Source: Mesobacillus foraminis (GTDB taxonomy: Bacteria; Bacillota; Bacilli; Bacillales; Cytobacillaceae). Taken from it: 64,000 nucleotides of DNA. Where the stretch lies: the NCBI RefSeq assembly GCF_004340465.1, contig NZ_SLVV01000009.1, positions 229,402 through 293,401 of the forward strand, given 5' to 3'. The stretch's first letter is position 1; each line of letters begins with the position of its first letter. Under the pieces are notes generated by a model. The model saw nothing but the letters and a program-made list of their open reading frames with translations, did not search any database and was not told the origin of the DNA. Positions 37,617-46,585 of this stretch are shown piece by piece. The position numbers and the translations under genes were made by a program.

Positions 37617-37688
37617 TTAGTCTGCAATTGTCAAGTAAATAAAGTATCCCAGCATCAAAAGACCCAGAACAACGATCATCCATTCCAT
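37617..37688 (-). CDS. Putative 23-aa single-span membrane peptide
   Basis: MEWMIVVLGLLMLGYFIYLT then IAD: almost entirely one hydrophobic helix. The ATG at 37688 has a strong AGGAGGG site 10 nt upstream; an in-frame TTG nine bases earlier would sit too close to it. It is convergent with ypiP and ends at that gene's terminator. The size and helix recall KdpF/CydX-type accessory peptides, but no partner gene is adjacent. Confidence 0.5.
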   Translation of the reverse strand: MEWMIVVLGLLMLGYFIYLTIAD

Positions 37689-37928
37689 TTTCTTCAATCC
37701 CTCCTAATTAACAGGATGCGTAGCAAATTGCTGTTTTTAGGTATGTATTTTAGCTTTTTGGATTATTCTAAAATTTAATTTACCCTATTTCATGTCTTTT
37801 ACTCCATTTTTTTTAAAAAAAGAAGTATAATATTTAATAAGATTAAATGGATTCATAGAATGTCTACCTACAAGACGGTCTTTAAAGCTGATAAAACACT
37901 CTGTTCGTACGGTTTGGGGGGAAAAACA

Positions 37929-38510
37929 ATGCCAAATTGGCTGAGGAAATCACTCGTCATTATCATATCTATATTGACATTCGGGATGGTATCGCCACAC
38001 CAGGCTTCTGGTTTCTTGTCACTGGAAACGAGAAACGGAGATAAGAGTGGCAATGTGCAGGCATCCATCATTGAATCCGAGGAAATAGAGACTGAGGAGG
38101 AAGATCTCAGGGCCAGTTTTGTTGACAGGGTCATGAAGGAAGCGGAGCAACAATCATTGGAGAAATTTGGAGCCAGGATAGGTCCCGTAATTGAAGATGA
38201 ATTCCGGCAGCTGATCCTCCCTAATATTGAAACCGTCATTGCTTCCGTTGCAGAGCAATTTCCAGAGGAAGAACTCACCAGCCTTGCGATAACTGAAGTG
38301 CCTGGCGGGGGGCTGTCCGAAAAAATTTTCCATATTGTTGGAGAAGGAAACAAGGACATCATACGCTTCCATGTCAGAAGAGACAGGCCGCCGCATGAAG
38401 GCTACTGGTTCAACTTCCACTATCATACCCATCATGACCAATTCCAGACACATTACGAGCTCGGGTCCATCTTTTGGGCGAAGAACACACCTCCAAAATG
38501 GATGACCTGA
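37929..38510 (+). CDS. ypjP: YpjP-like exported protein
   Basis: A 193-residue protein with an N-terminal signal or membrane segment (MPNWLRKSLVIIISILTFGM and ASG near 26). The body is acidic, with a His-rich C-terminus FNFHYHTHHDQFQTHYELGS that could bind metal. It matches the YpjP family of unknown function, in the B. subtilis position. The ATG at 37929 is preferred because GGGGGGAAAAACA precedes it. Confidence 0.82.
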   Translation: MPNWLRKSLVIIISILTFGMVSPHQASGFLSLETRNGDKSGNVQASIIESEEIETEEEDLRASFVDRVMKEAEQQSLEKFGARIGPVIEDEFRQLILPNIETVIASVAEQFPEEELTSLAITEVPGGGLSEKIFHIVGEGNKDIIRFHVRRDRPPHEGYWFNFHYHTHHDQFQTHYELGSIFWAKNTPPKWMT

Positions 38511-38524
38511 TATAAAAGCACAGT

Positions 38525-38553
38525 AAAAGAGAGCATGCGTGCTCTCTTTTTTT
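38525..38553 (+). terminator. Bidirectional terminator after ypjP
   Basis: Palindrome AAAAGAGAGCATGCGTGCTCTCTTTT flanked by A and T residues. Confidence 0.85.
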
Positions 38554-38800
38554 AATCTGCTGACTTTTTCTTTTTTTTCTTTATAACCACAAGGCATATA
38601 CAGGAGGTTATCACATAAAGGGCAAAGAGGAGGGATATCAACAAATACGCAGGTTCCGGACCGGTAATGAACATTAAACTTAAGAAAAGCATAAAGAAGA
38701 ACATATCTATTAAAATAAACCATCCCGATGCAGTAACATCTTTCACAATTTCAAGGTCTTCTTGAGCCAGTTTACGCCGTTCTTCCTGATTAAAGCGCAT
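38552..38800 (-). CDS. Hypothetical two-helix membrane protein
   Basis: An 82-residue protein with a charged N-terminus (MRFNQEERRKLAQEDLEIVK), two transmembrane helices (about 26-46 and 50-72) and a KKKKKK tail. No family is recognised. The ATG follows AGTAGGTGAAACAAA. It shares the terminator with ypjP. Confidence 0.65.
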   Translation of the reverse strand: MRFNQEERRKLAQEDLEIVKDVTASGWFILIDMFFFMLFLSLMFITGPEPAYLLISLLFALYVITSCICLVVIKKKKKKSAD

Positions 38801-38996
38801 TTTGTTTCACCTACTTCAGCGTTCTCCTAAACTATATGCAGATGGACACCAAAGCGTGAAAGAAATGCGCCTCTTGTCTTTCCTTATTATGTAAAATTAT
38901 AGGGTGATAATAAAAACTGCATCAAAATATGTTATAATTCTAGTAAATTAGTGATACATTGCTCATATACAGACAAGCTATAAGGGAGAACGAAAA

Positions 38997-39698
38997 ATGA
39001 GAAGGTTTGCCTACATTTTCTTTGTTGCACTCTTTACTTTTATCCTGCCGGGAAGCCTTCACGCTAATGTGAATGGTACAGCGCTAAAGGACTATCCCAG
39101 ACAATCTACTTTAAAAAATTCATTGGACGTTCAACAGTTAAATCTCCTGGGTGAGATTTTTTTATTGCCTGAGACCATGGAACAGCCCGAGGAAGCGGCC
39201 AAAATTATCTCAAGAGTGGGTCAGCTACCTGAAAGCATGCTAAAGAAAATCATATCAAATGGGATCAACATGGTCCTGTTCGAAGGGAAGTTAACCGATA
39301 ACCCCTCGGCCCAAGATTTAAAGGGGATTACGCCAAGGGGCTATCCATCAGGTAAAACCTGGGATGATGTCCCGGGAGTTGGCGGATCGAAACTAGTTTT
39401 AGTTAAAATTGGAAGCAGTGCAAAAGGGGTGAGTCATGGATCTGTAAATCTTGAACTCCATGAGCTTGCACATTCTCTTGACCGTCATGTGTACGGGATG
39501 ATCAGGGAAGATGAGCGGTTTCTGGAAATATGGAAAGAGGAAAGTCCGTATGTATTTCCGGGAAGAAGCTACCTGCTGGATTACCCTGAAGAGTACTTTG
39601 CAGAAACCTTTGCAATGTACTATTTGGGTGGAGAATATCGAGAACTGCTCCAGGAAACCGCAAATGAGACTTATTTGTTTATTAAAGGGCTTCAATGA
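38997..39698 (+). CDS. Secreted anthrax-lethal-factor-like / Pro-Pro endopeptidase-like metalloprotease
   Basis: A 233-residue protein with a signal peptide (MRRFAYIFFVALFTFILPGS, cleavage near 24). The zinc motif HELAH is at 155-159, and the YPEEYFAETFAMYY stretch near 196-209 supplies the third-ligand glutamate, as in the M34/PPEP group (anthrax lethal factor catalytic fold, Clostridioides Pro-Pro endopeptidase). It is therefore a predicted extracellular or wall-associated zinc protease. The ATG follows AAGGGAGAA. Its substrate is unknown; no adjacent surface protein with Pro-Pro repeats is present. Confidence 0.83.
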   Translation: MRRFAYIFFVALFTFILPGSLHANVNGTALKDYPRQSTLKNSLDVQQLNLLGEIFLLPETMEQPEEAAKIISRVGQLPESMLKKIISNGINMVLFEGKLTDNPSAQDLKGITPRGYPSGKTWDDVPGVGGSKLVLVKIGSSAKGVSHGSVNLELHELAHSLDRHVYGMIREDERFLEIWKEESPYVFPGRSYLLDYPEEYFAETFAMYYLGGEYRELLQETANETYLFIKGLQ

Positions 39699-39709
39699 TC
39701 AGACCGCTG

Positions 39710-39738
39710 CGGCAGCATTTTCCTGCTGCCGTTTTTTT
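39710..39738 (+). terminator. Terminator after the metalloprotease gene
   Basis: CGGCAGCA pairs with TGCTGCCG around TTTTCC, followed by TTTTTTT. Confidence 0.85.
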
Positions 39739-39804
39739 GTCCTTTCAATCTCTGTCGCAATAATTTAAAATAAACAAAGACTGTTTATTGAAGGTGGTGT
39801 TCAC

Positions 39805-40599
39805 TTGAAACAATATTTGGATTTATGCAGACATGTACTTGAAAATGGGACAACGAAGGAAGACCGTACAGGAACAGGGACGGTCAGTACATTCGGCTAT
39901 CAAATGAGATTTGATTTAAAAGAGGGCTTCCCGCTGGTTACTACAAAAAAACTTCATTTAAAAAGCATCATCCACGAATTGCTTTGGTTCCTGGATGGGG
40001 ATACAAATGTAAAATATCTTCAGGAGCATGGGGTGCGCATCTGGAATGAGTGGGCCGATGAAAATGGCGAGCTTGGTCCTGTTTACGGCCATCAGTGGAG
40101 ATCTTGGCCGACACCGGACGGGGGAAGCATCGACCAGATATCCAATGTCATTAATCAGCTTAAGAATAACCCAGATTCACGGAGAATGATCGTCAGTGCC
40201 TGGAATGTGGCCGACGTGGAGAACATGGCACTGCCGCCTTGCCACTGCCTGTTTCAGTTCTATGTTGCAGACGGGAAGCTGTCATGCCAGCTTTACCAGC
40301 GATCGGCTGATATATTTCTGGGGGTTCCCTTTAACATAGCCTCCTATGCATTGCTGACCTTGATGATTGCCCAGGTGTGCGACCTGGAACCTGGAGAGTT
40401 CATCCATACGCTAGGTGACGCACATATTTATTCCAACCATCTGGATCAGGTGAAACTGCAATTATCGAGAGAGCCCCGCAGGCTGCCGAAAATGAAGCTG
40501 AACCCCGACGTGAAGGATATTTTCGGTTTTCGGTATGAGGACTTTTTACTGGAGGACTATGAGCCTCATCCACATATCAAAGGGGTTGTTAGTGTATGA
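39805..40599 (+). CDS. thyA: Thymidylate synthase
   Basis: A 264-residue folate-dependent thymidylate synthase making dTMP from dUMP. Signatures are [10 protein letters not shown] near 20-29, the catalytic cysteine in [12 protein letters not shown] (about 146), and the [13 protein letters not shown] dUMP/folate region. The start is TTG with AAGGTGGTG upstream. It overlaps dfrA by ATGA, coupling dTMP synthesis with folate regeneration. Confidence 0.97.
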   Translation: MKQYLDLCRHVLENGTTKEDRTGTGTVSTFGYQMRFDLKEGFPLVTTKKLHLKSIIHELLWFLDGDTNVKYLQEHGVRIWNEWADENGELGPVYGHQWRSWPTPDGGSIDQISNVINQLKNNPDSRRMIVSAWNVADVENMALPPCHCLFQFYVADGKLSCQLYQRSADIFLGVPFNIASYALLTLMIAQVCDLEPGEFIHTLGDAHIYSNHLDQVKLQLSREPRRLPKMKLNPDVKDIFGFRYEDFLLEDYEPHPHIKGVVSV

Positions 40600-41084
40600 T
40601 TTCATTGATTTGGGCGATGGATGAGACGAGGGTGATTGGCAGGGATAATAAGCTGCCATGGCATTTGCCCGAGGATTTAAAGTTCTTTAAAAGAGTGACG
40701 ATGGGGCATCCGATTGCAATGGGCCGAAAGACATTTGACTCAATTGGCAAGCCGCTTCCGGGGCGCGAAAATATTATCATTACGCGGGACTCCCTATACC
40801 AAAAGGAAGGCTGTACCGTCCTTCATTCAATTAAGGAACTGAGGGAGTATGCTTCCGAAAAGGATGAGGATGTTTTTGTGATCGGGGGAGCAGAGATATT
40901 CAAAGAGATTCTTCCTTATGCCGATCGTCTGTATCTGACCATGATTCATCATGTGTTTGAAGGAGATACATATTTTCCGGTGTTTGATATGAGCCAGTGG
41001 GAACTAGAGTCCAGGGAAGTGGGCGTCAAGGATGAAAAAAACCCGTATGAATACGAATTTCTAATCTATAAACGAAAAGGTTAA
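40596..41084 (+). CDS. dfrA: Dihydrofolate reductase
   Basis: A 162-residue [32 protein letters not shown] and the [16 protein letters not shown] block are intact, with [14 protein letters not shown] near 95-108. It regenerates tetrahydrofolate from the dihydrofolate produced by ThyA. The ATG lies in the thyA stop, so the two are translationally coupled. No changes suggesting trimethoprim resistance can be judged from sequence alone. Confidence 0.96.
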   Translation: MISLIWAMDETRVIGRDNKLPWHLPEDLKFFKRVTMGHPIAMGRKTFDSIGKPLPGRENIIITRDSLYQKEGCTVLHSIKELREYASEKDEDVFVIGGAEIFKEILPYADRLYLTMIHHVFEGDTYFPVFDMSQWELESREVGVKDEKNPYEYEFLIYKRKG

Positions 41085-41107
41085 GGCGGCATTGGCTGCC
41101 TTTTTTT
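41083..41107 (+). terminator. Terminator of thyA-dfrA
   Basis: AAGGCGGC pairs with GGCTGCCTT around ATT (one G-U pair), followed by seven T residues. Confidence 0.8.
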
Positions 41108-41202
41108 ATGCAGAGTAGAAATCAAAGCCGGAAATAGGTTCCACTTTAATTTAAATGGATAATTTCTGACGAAAGGGTCTTTTTGTCAGTTTTTATAGTC
41201 AA

Positions 41203-41814
41203 TCCTTTTAAGATATCGATTGATTATCCATTGATTAATGTTGGTTATGCATCGATTCTCCTCGTTTATTGAAAAACCTGTGTCCAGACTGTGAAAACAA
41301 GGGAATAACTAGCTTGATCCCTTTAAAGGATCTGTAAACAAGGTTCATACATCTAAAAAGGTACCAGTTTAACGAATAAATATGCTGCTGGAACTCGGTT
41401 GTAACTAGTTGATCTCCAGAAAAAAGTTCCTTTTATCATTTATTGTTCGATTCCTTCTAGTTATCGATCGATTATCCTGATTTATGCATGGATTAATTTT
41501 GGTTATGCATCAATTTTTCTTGTTTATTGAAAAACCTGTGTCCAGCTTGTGAAAACCAGCGAATAACTAGCTTGATTCCTTTAAAGGATCTGTAAACAAG
41601 GTTCATACATCTAAAAAGGTACCAGTTTAACGAATAAATATGCTGCTGGAACTCGGTTGTAACTAGTTGTTCTCCAGAAAAAAGTTCCTTTTATCATTTA
41701 TTGTTCGATTCCTTCTAGTTATCGATCGATTATCCTGATTTATGCATAGATTAATTTTGTTTATGCATCAATTTTTCTTGTTTATTGAAAAACCTGTGTC
41801 CAGCTTGTGAAAAC
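41203..41814. repeat. 258-bp tandem direct repeat (about 2.3 copies)
   Basis: The motif GTTTATTGAAAAACCTGTGT recurs at 41264, 41522 and 41780, an exact 258-bp period. Units run 41241-41498, 41499-41756 and a partial third from 41757 to about 41814; a diverged left extension reaches about 41203. Units 1 and 2 are nearly identical over long stretches (CATCTAAAAAGGTACCAGTT, AATATGCTGCTGGAACTCGG). Each full unit holds a palindrome around CCTTTAAAGG. No frame of useful length or ribosome binding site is present. Confidence 0.9.
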
Positions 41815-42213
41815 AATAACCTGCTTTAACAGCTGATCTTCACTCTGCCGGGCTGAATCCTGACTCGCAAGGGGAATCTCAACTGCAATGGATGTTGGGA
41901 AGCTTAGTCAACATGGAACGTGCCCCAGTATACTTAAAACAGATTGAAAGGGTTCATAGGAAATCGTACAGGCAGCCGCATAAAACGCCGAAGAGTCTCA
42001 CTGGGGCCTCCCGCGGAAAGCGAAGCGCCGTGGAGAGGAAATCAACAGACTGACAGGTAGCTAAAAATGAATTCGCCCCAGCTTTCCCTCTCTTTTATGA
42101 CAGGACGAACGAATGTGTTCAGGTAAGTAGAAATATTAAAAAAACTTTCCTCCCATGCTGTTTTTTCATGTTATAATGAACAAATTAACAAAATGGAAAA
42201 GTGAGGGTGTTGT
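41815..42213. other. Non-coding region between the tandem repeat and ilvA
   Basis: No gene is seen. The GC-rich block at about 41995-42050 (including TCCCGCGGAAAGCGAAGCGC and GGAAATCAACAG) resembles intergenic sequence I recall as recurrent in Bacillaceae genomes, and may be a dispersed repeat. An extended -10 box TGTTATAAT at 42169-42177 is a likely part of the ilvA promoter. Confidence 0.45.
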
Positions 42214-43479
42214 ATGGAACAAAATACGGCTACAAAAAAATTGGTGCAAGTTGAGGACATTTTAATTGCGTACAGGCATCTAAAGGAAATTGTTGCCCAT
42301 ACACCACTGCAGAAAAATGAACGTCTTTCTGAAAAATATGATTGCAATGTATATCTTAAACGGGAAGATTTGCAGCATGTCCGCTCTTTTAAATTGCGCG
42401 GAGCCTATTATTCAATGAAACTTCTTGGTGAGAAGATGGAAAATGGAGTGGTCTGCGCAAGTGCGGGGAATCATGCTCAAGGTGTAGCATTCGCATGCAG
42501 GCAGCTGGGGGTGCACGGAAAAATCTTTGTACCGGCAACGACTCCTGGGCAAAAGGTCAAGCAGATTGAAATGTTTGGCCGTGAATATATTGAGATCATT
42601 CTTGCGGGTGATTCTTTTGATGACGCTTTTAACGAAGCGGTTGCATGTGCAAACAGCGAAGGCCGTTCATTCATCCATCCCTTTGATGACGAAAAAGTGA
42701 TCGCGGGGCAAGGGACGGTTGCAGTAGAAGTAATGAATGATTGTGAAGAGCCTATTGATTATATATTGGGCAGCATCGGAGGAGGCGGCCTGATGTCAGG
42801 GTTGGGCACCTATATTAAAAGTGTCTCTCCCGCGACCCAGGTGATTGGGGTTGAACCGGCCGGAGCGGCTTCCATGAAGGCTTCAATCGAGAACAATCGT
42901 GTGTTTCCGCTGAATAAAATCGAAACCTTCGTCGATGGTGCCGCTGTGAAATGCGTCGGGTCGAAAACCTATGAAATCTGTCAGGAGCTTCTTGATGATA
43001 TTGTCGTTGTGCCTGAAGGAAAAGTGTGCACTTCCATCCTGCAGCTCTATAATGAGCATGCGATTGTTGCTGAACCGGCTGGGGCCCTGCCAATTGCAGC
43101 ACTGGATTTTATTAAAGACGAAATAAAAGGGAAAACGGTCGTCTGTGTCATTAGCGGAGGCAATAATGATATAAGCCGGATGCAAGAGATCAAGGAACGT
43201 TCCCTGCTTCATGAAGGACTTCTTCATTACTTTATTGTCAATTTTCCTCAGCGCGCTGGTGCGTTACGAGAGTTTTTGGATAACGTCCTGGGACCAAAAG
43301 ATGATATCACAAGATTCGAATATACCAAAAAGCATAATAAAGAGAGCGGACCTGCCCTGGTCGGAATTGAATTGAAGGATAAAAATGATTATGCCAGATT
43401 AATTGAAAGTATGGAGAGGAAAGGATTTTCTTATCTCGAACTTAACAAAGATAACCAATTATTCAATTTACTTGTCTAA
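42214..43479 (+). CDS. ilvA: Threonine dehydratase (biosynthetic)
   Basis: A 421-residue PLP enzyme converting threonine to 2-oxobutyrate, the first step of isoleucine synthesis. The PLP lysine is in VRSFKLRGAYY (about 59), the phosphate-binding GSIGGGGLMSG near 190-200, and the C-terminal regulatory ACT-like part (about 335-420) contains HYFIVNFPQRAGALREFL. The ATG follows GTGAGGGTG. No T-box leader was recognised upstream. Confidence 0.95.
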   Translation: MEQNTATKKLVQVEDILIAYRHLKEIVAHTPLQKNERLSEKYDCNVYLKREDLQHVRSFKLRGAYYSMKLLGEKMENGVVCASAGNHAQGVAFACRQLGVHGKIFVPATTPGQKVKQIEMFGREYIEIILAGDSFDDAFNEAVACANSEGRSFIHPFDDEKVIAGQGTVAVEVMNDCEEPIDYILGSIGGGGLMSGLGTYIKSVSPATQVIGVEPAGAASMKASIENNRVFPLNKIETFVDGAAVKCVGSKTYEICQELLDDIVVVPEGKVCTSILQLYNEHAIVAEPAGALPIAALDFIKDEIKGKTVVCVISGGNNDISRMQEIKERSLLHEGLLHYFIVNFPQRAGALREFLDNVLGPKDDITRFEYTKKHNKESGPALVGIELKDKNDYARLIESMERKGFSYLELNKDNQLFNLLV

Positions 43480-43610
43480 TCATGTTATAAGAGATAGAAT
43501 CGAATCTGTGGGAATGATGTAGTGCTACTAGACATATCAAATTTTCCCAAAATGGTATTCTTGTACTATAATCGCAGTAGAGTTACAAATTGAAAAGGAG
43601 ATGTTGATTC

Positions 43611-43814
43611 ATGTTATCAAACATCGGCGTCCCGGGATTAATCCTGATTCTAATCCTGGCTTTGATTATTTTTGGTCCTAAGAAGCTTCCGGAAATTGGC
43701 CGTGCTTTTGGTCAAACGTTAAGGGAATTCAAAAAGTCGACGAAGGAATTGACCAGTGATGTCATGGAAGAATTCGAAGATGATAAAAAGGAAGCTGGCA
43801 AAGTGACTAAATAA
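43611..43814 (+). CDS. tatA: Twin-arginine translocase subunit TatA
   Basis: A 67-residue TatA/E protein: one short N-terminal helix (about 8-22), the [14 protein letters not shown] amphipathic hinge, then a charged tail. It forms the pore component for folded protein export. The ATG follows AAAAGGAGATG. A hairpin with T-tract separates it from tatC, so tatC may be read through at lower level. Confidence 0.94.
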   Translation: MLSNIGVPGLILILILALIIFGPKKLPEIGRAFGQTLREFKKSTKELTSDVMEEFEDDKKEAGKVTK

Positions 43815-43847
43815 AGGTGGGAGAAGCAAATTCTCTGCACCTTTTTT
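43813..43847 (+). terminator. Hairpin terminator/attenuator between tatA and tatC
   Basis: AAAGGTGGGAGAA pairs with TTCTCTGCACCTTT (one bulge), followed by T residues. Confidence 0.7.
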
Positions 43848-43929
43848 CAAGGAAACTTTTTAAAACGGGCTGCAGGCATGATATGCTCTGCAGCTTTTCT
43901 AACGAAGTATAGTGTTGGCAGGTGAAAAG

Positions 43930-44688
43930 ATGGAAGATAAAGAACTAAACGTTGTAGACCATTTGGAAGAGCTGAGGAAAAGGCTGATCATCGTTGTGGC
44001 AGCATTTCTGATATTTTTTGTGGCGGGATTTGTTTTTGTTGAGGAAATTTATAACTTTTTTGTACGGGACCTGGGAGTAAAGCTAATCGTTCTGGGGCCC
44101 AGCGACATTATCTGGATATATTTCATGATTGCTTCTGTGATTGCAATAGCTGCAACAATCCCGGTTCTTGCTTCTCAAATATGGCTCTTTGTTAAACCAG
44201 CCCTATTGCCAAGTGAGAAAAAAATTACGCTCTCTTATATCCCTGCCTTGTTCATTTTATTTATTGCAGGGCTCTGCTTTGGATATTTTGTCATTTTCCC
44301 AACCGTTTTGAACTTTTTGGTTGAATTGAGCGGCGATATGCTTGAAACGAATTTTACAGCAGAAAAGTATTTCAAATTTATACTGAATATGACACTTCCG
44401 TTTGGGATTTTGTTCGAGCTGCCTGTAGTGGTCATGTTCCTTACCTCCCTAGGTGTCATTAATCCTTACGTACTTGTGAAGGTCAGAAAATATGCCTATT
44501 TTATCCTGGTGGTTATTTCGGTCGTTATATCCCCTCCGGATTTCATGTCTGATATCCTGGTGACGATTCCGCTATTATTCCTTTATGAAATCAGTATTAA
44601 CCTATCCAAGATTGTATACAAAAAGAAGCTGAAGAAAGAAAAGGATTGGGAAGCCGCCATGGCGAGCGACAATGAAAATACTGTTTAA
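43930..44688 (+). CDS. tatC: Twin-arginine translocase subunit TatC
   Basis: A 252-residue six-helix membrane protein that recognises twin-arginine signal peptides. VVDHLEELRKRL near the N-terminus and the periplasmic-loop and helix sequences (SEKKITLSYIPALF, FGILFELPVVVMF) are family-typical. The ATG at 43930 follows CAGGTGAAAAG; the upstream GTG 43912 is less likely. With TatA it makes a minimal Gram-positive TatA-TatC system. No Tat substrate is encoded next to it. Confidence 0.94.
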   Translation: MEDKELNVVDHLEELRKRLIIVVAAFLIFFVAGFVFVEEIYNFFVRDLGVKLIVLGPSDIIWIYFMIASVIAIAATIPVLASQIWLFVKPALLPSEKKITLSYIPALFILFIAGLCFGYFVIFPTVLNFLVELSGDMLETNFTAEKYFKFILNMTLPFGILFELPVVVMFLTSLGVINPYVLVKVRKYAYFILVVISVVISPPDFMSDILVTIPLLFLYEISINLSKIVYKKKLKKEKDWEAAMASDNENTV

Positions 44689-44700
44689 AATGATATTTTG

Positions 44701-44737
44701 CCTTCAAGCGCACTACTGGCGTTTGAAGGTTTTTTTT
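44701..44737 (+). terminator. Terminator of tatC
   Basis: CCTTCAAGCGC pairs with GGCGTTTGAAGG around ACTACT, followed by TTTTTTT. Confidence 0.85.
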
Positions 44738-44939
44738 AGAGTATTTATCTGCCCTCACAGAAGAGCGGATTTAAAAAGTTCCTAAATCAGGCCGACTGCG
44801 AACAATTAGCTACAACATCCGAACTGAATAGTAAAGCTTCAATATGTCCTGGCGCCTAACTTGGCGCTTTTTTGATTTTCTTAACGGAATAGGAAGTTGT
44901 ATAATATTTTAAGACTGTTTATTTAGGGATGTGTTTGAT

Positions 44940-45791
44940 ATGGGAAAAATTAAAATTGTTACTGATTCCACGGTGGATCTGGATCAGGGTTTGGTTAACC
45001 AGTATGATATCAGGATTGTGCCATTATCCATTTCCATTAATGGTGAACATTATCTGGACAGAGTTGATATAACGCCAAAAGAATTTATTGAGAAGATGAA
45101 AAACTCCCCTGAGCTTCCAAAAAGCTCCCAGCCATCTGCCGGGGAATTCCTTAAGGTTTATGATGAGCTTGCAGATGAGGGGTATGAGATTATTTCTATC
45201 CATATGACAGGCGGGATGAGCGGGACTGTCGCCTCCGCTGAAAGTGCTGCGGGAATGTCCAAGGCCCATGTGAAGGTTATTGATTCAAGATTCATTTCGA
45301 AAGGATTGGCATTTCAAGTTCTTGAAGCTGCGAGAATGGCTCAAGAGGGGAAGAAAATGGAAGACATTATCACAAGGCTCGAAGAAGTGCGGAACAATAG
45401 CAGACTCTATGTCGTCGTTGATACCCTTGATAATCTTGTAAAGGGAGGAAGAATAGGCAAAGGAAAGGCCATGATTGGCTCGTTATTGAATATAAAACCA
45501 ATTGCTTCTCTCGAAGGAGGTGTATATACGCCTGTTGCAAAGGTGCGCAGCCACACTCAGGTTGTAAAGTACCTGGCAAAGCAGTTTGCTGAAGATACAA
45601 AAAACAGAACCATTAAGGGAGTGGGCCTAGTGCACGCTGAAGGATATGAATTGGCATCCAAACTGAAAACTGCACTGATTGAGCTGACAGGGTATACACA
45701 AATCCAGATAGAGGACACAACACCGATCATCAGCACCCACACGGGAGTTGGGGCGATTGGGTTTATGTATTATTTCGAGCAGGGGGAATAA
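44940..45791 (+). CDS. DegV family fatty acid-binding protein (copy 2)
   Basis: A 283-residue DegV/FakB-type protein with IVTDSTVDLD at the N-terminus, SQPSAGEFLKVYDEL near 61-75 and HTGVGAIGFMYYF at the end. It is only distantly similar to the copy at 29846-30694, consistent with different fatty-acid preference, which is known for FakB paralogues. The ATG at 44940 is chosen over GTG 44931, which is too close to AGGG. Monocistronic. Confidence 0.88.
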   Translation: MGKIKIVTDSTVDLDQGLVNQYDIRIVPLSISINGEHYLDRVDITPKEFIEKMKNSPELPKSSQPSAGEFLKVYDELADEGYEIISIHMTGGMSGTVASAESAAGMSKAHVKVIDSRFISKGLAFQVLEAARMAQEGKKMEDIITRLEEVRNNSRLYVVVDTLDNLVKGGRIGKGKAMIGSLLNIKPIASLEGGVYTPVAKVRSHTQVVKYLAKQFAEDTKNRTIKGVGLVHAEGYELASKLKTALIELTGYTQIQIEDTTPIISTHTGVGAIGFMYYFEQGE

Positions 45792-45905
45792 TGATCTAAA
45801 TTTATTGAAGTTTTAATTTCCCTTCTAACCTTTTTCTTTCTTATTCGACAAACCTTTGCTAGAATGAGTTGGTAGAATCAGAAAATTGCAGGTGAATAAA
45901 AACAA

Positions 45906-46478
45906 ATGAAGAAACTGTTACTATTATTGGGTGCCGCCGTTTTACTAATGGCCGCGTGCGGGCAAAAAGGGATTGAAAATGCATTGAACTGGCCTGTCGA
46001 GGATTTCAATTATACCAACCAGGAAGAGAAGCCTATCGGGTTGAAAGACTTAAAGGGGAAGGTCTGGATTGCTGATTTTATTTTTACAAACTGTGCGGAT
46101 GTCTGTCCTCCAATGACAGCCAACATGCTGAAGCTTCAGGATCTGGTGAAAGAGGAGAAGCTCGAAGATGTTGAATTTGTTTCTTTCAGTGTCGATCCAG
46201 CAGTAGATACTCCCAAAGTGTTAAAAGAGTATGGGGAGCGCTTCAGTGTAGATTTTAAAAACTGGAACTTCCTGACGGGATACAGTCAGGCTGATATCGA
46301 AAAATTCGCGATGGATAATTTTAAAACCATTGTCAAAAAGCCTGAAGAAGGAGATCAGGTAATTCACCAGACCTATTTTTATCTTGTTGATCAAAATGGG
46401 AAAGTGATGAAATCTTATACGGGTCTTAATGATATTCCATACGAGGAAATCATAAAGGATATTAAAGCAATACAATAG
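45906..46478 (+). CDS. ypmQ: Sco/SenC-family copper chaperone lipoprotein
   Basis: A 190-residue lipoprotein (lipobox LMAAC, lipidated Cys near 19) with a thioredoxin-like fold. The copper-binding CxxxC is in FTNCADVCPPMT (about 63-67) and the third ligand histidine in VIHQTYFYLVD (about 154). It corresponds to B. subtilis YpmQ/BsSco, needed to assemble the CuA centre of cytochrome c oxidase. The cba oxidase in this window is a possible client, as are caa3 enzymes elsewhere. Confidence 0.92.
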   Translation: MKKLLLLLGAAVLLMAACGQKGIENALNWPVEDFNYTNQEEKPIGLKDLKGKVWIADFIFTNCADVCPPMTANMLKLQDLVKEEKLEDVEFVSFSVDPAVDTPKVLKEYGERFSVDFKNWNFLTGYSQADIEKFAMDNFKTIVKKPEEGDQVIHQTYFYLVDQNGKVMKSYTGLNDIPYEEIIKDIKAIQ

Positions 46479-46498
46479 GCTTTTAGCCTATTTTTTTT
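46474..46498 (+). terminator. Terminator of the sco gene
   Basis: AATAGGC pairs with GCCTATT around TTTTA, followed by seven T residues. Confidence 0.85.
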
Positions 46499-46585
46499 GG
46501 CTTCCATTTCAAGGGTAGTGCGTGTGTCAACTCGGAAACTGGAGTGGTATAATAATAAAAACATTTATAAAGGCAGGTGAAAGCA

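Noticed and set aside
41203..41814. CRISPR array
   Set aside because: The repeat unit is 258 bp with no short repeats separated by unique spacers, and there are no cas genes.
41203..41814. Insertion sequence or transposon remnant
   Set aside because: No transposase frame, terminal inverted repeats or target duplication were found.
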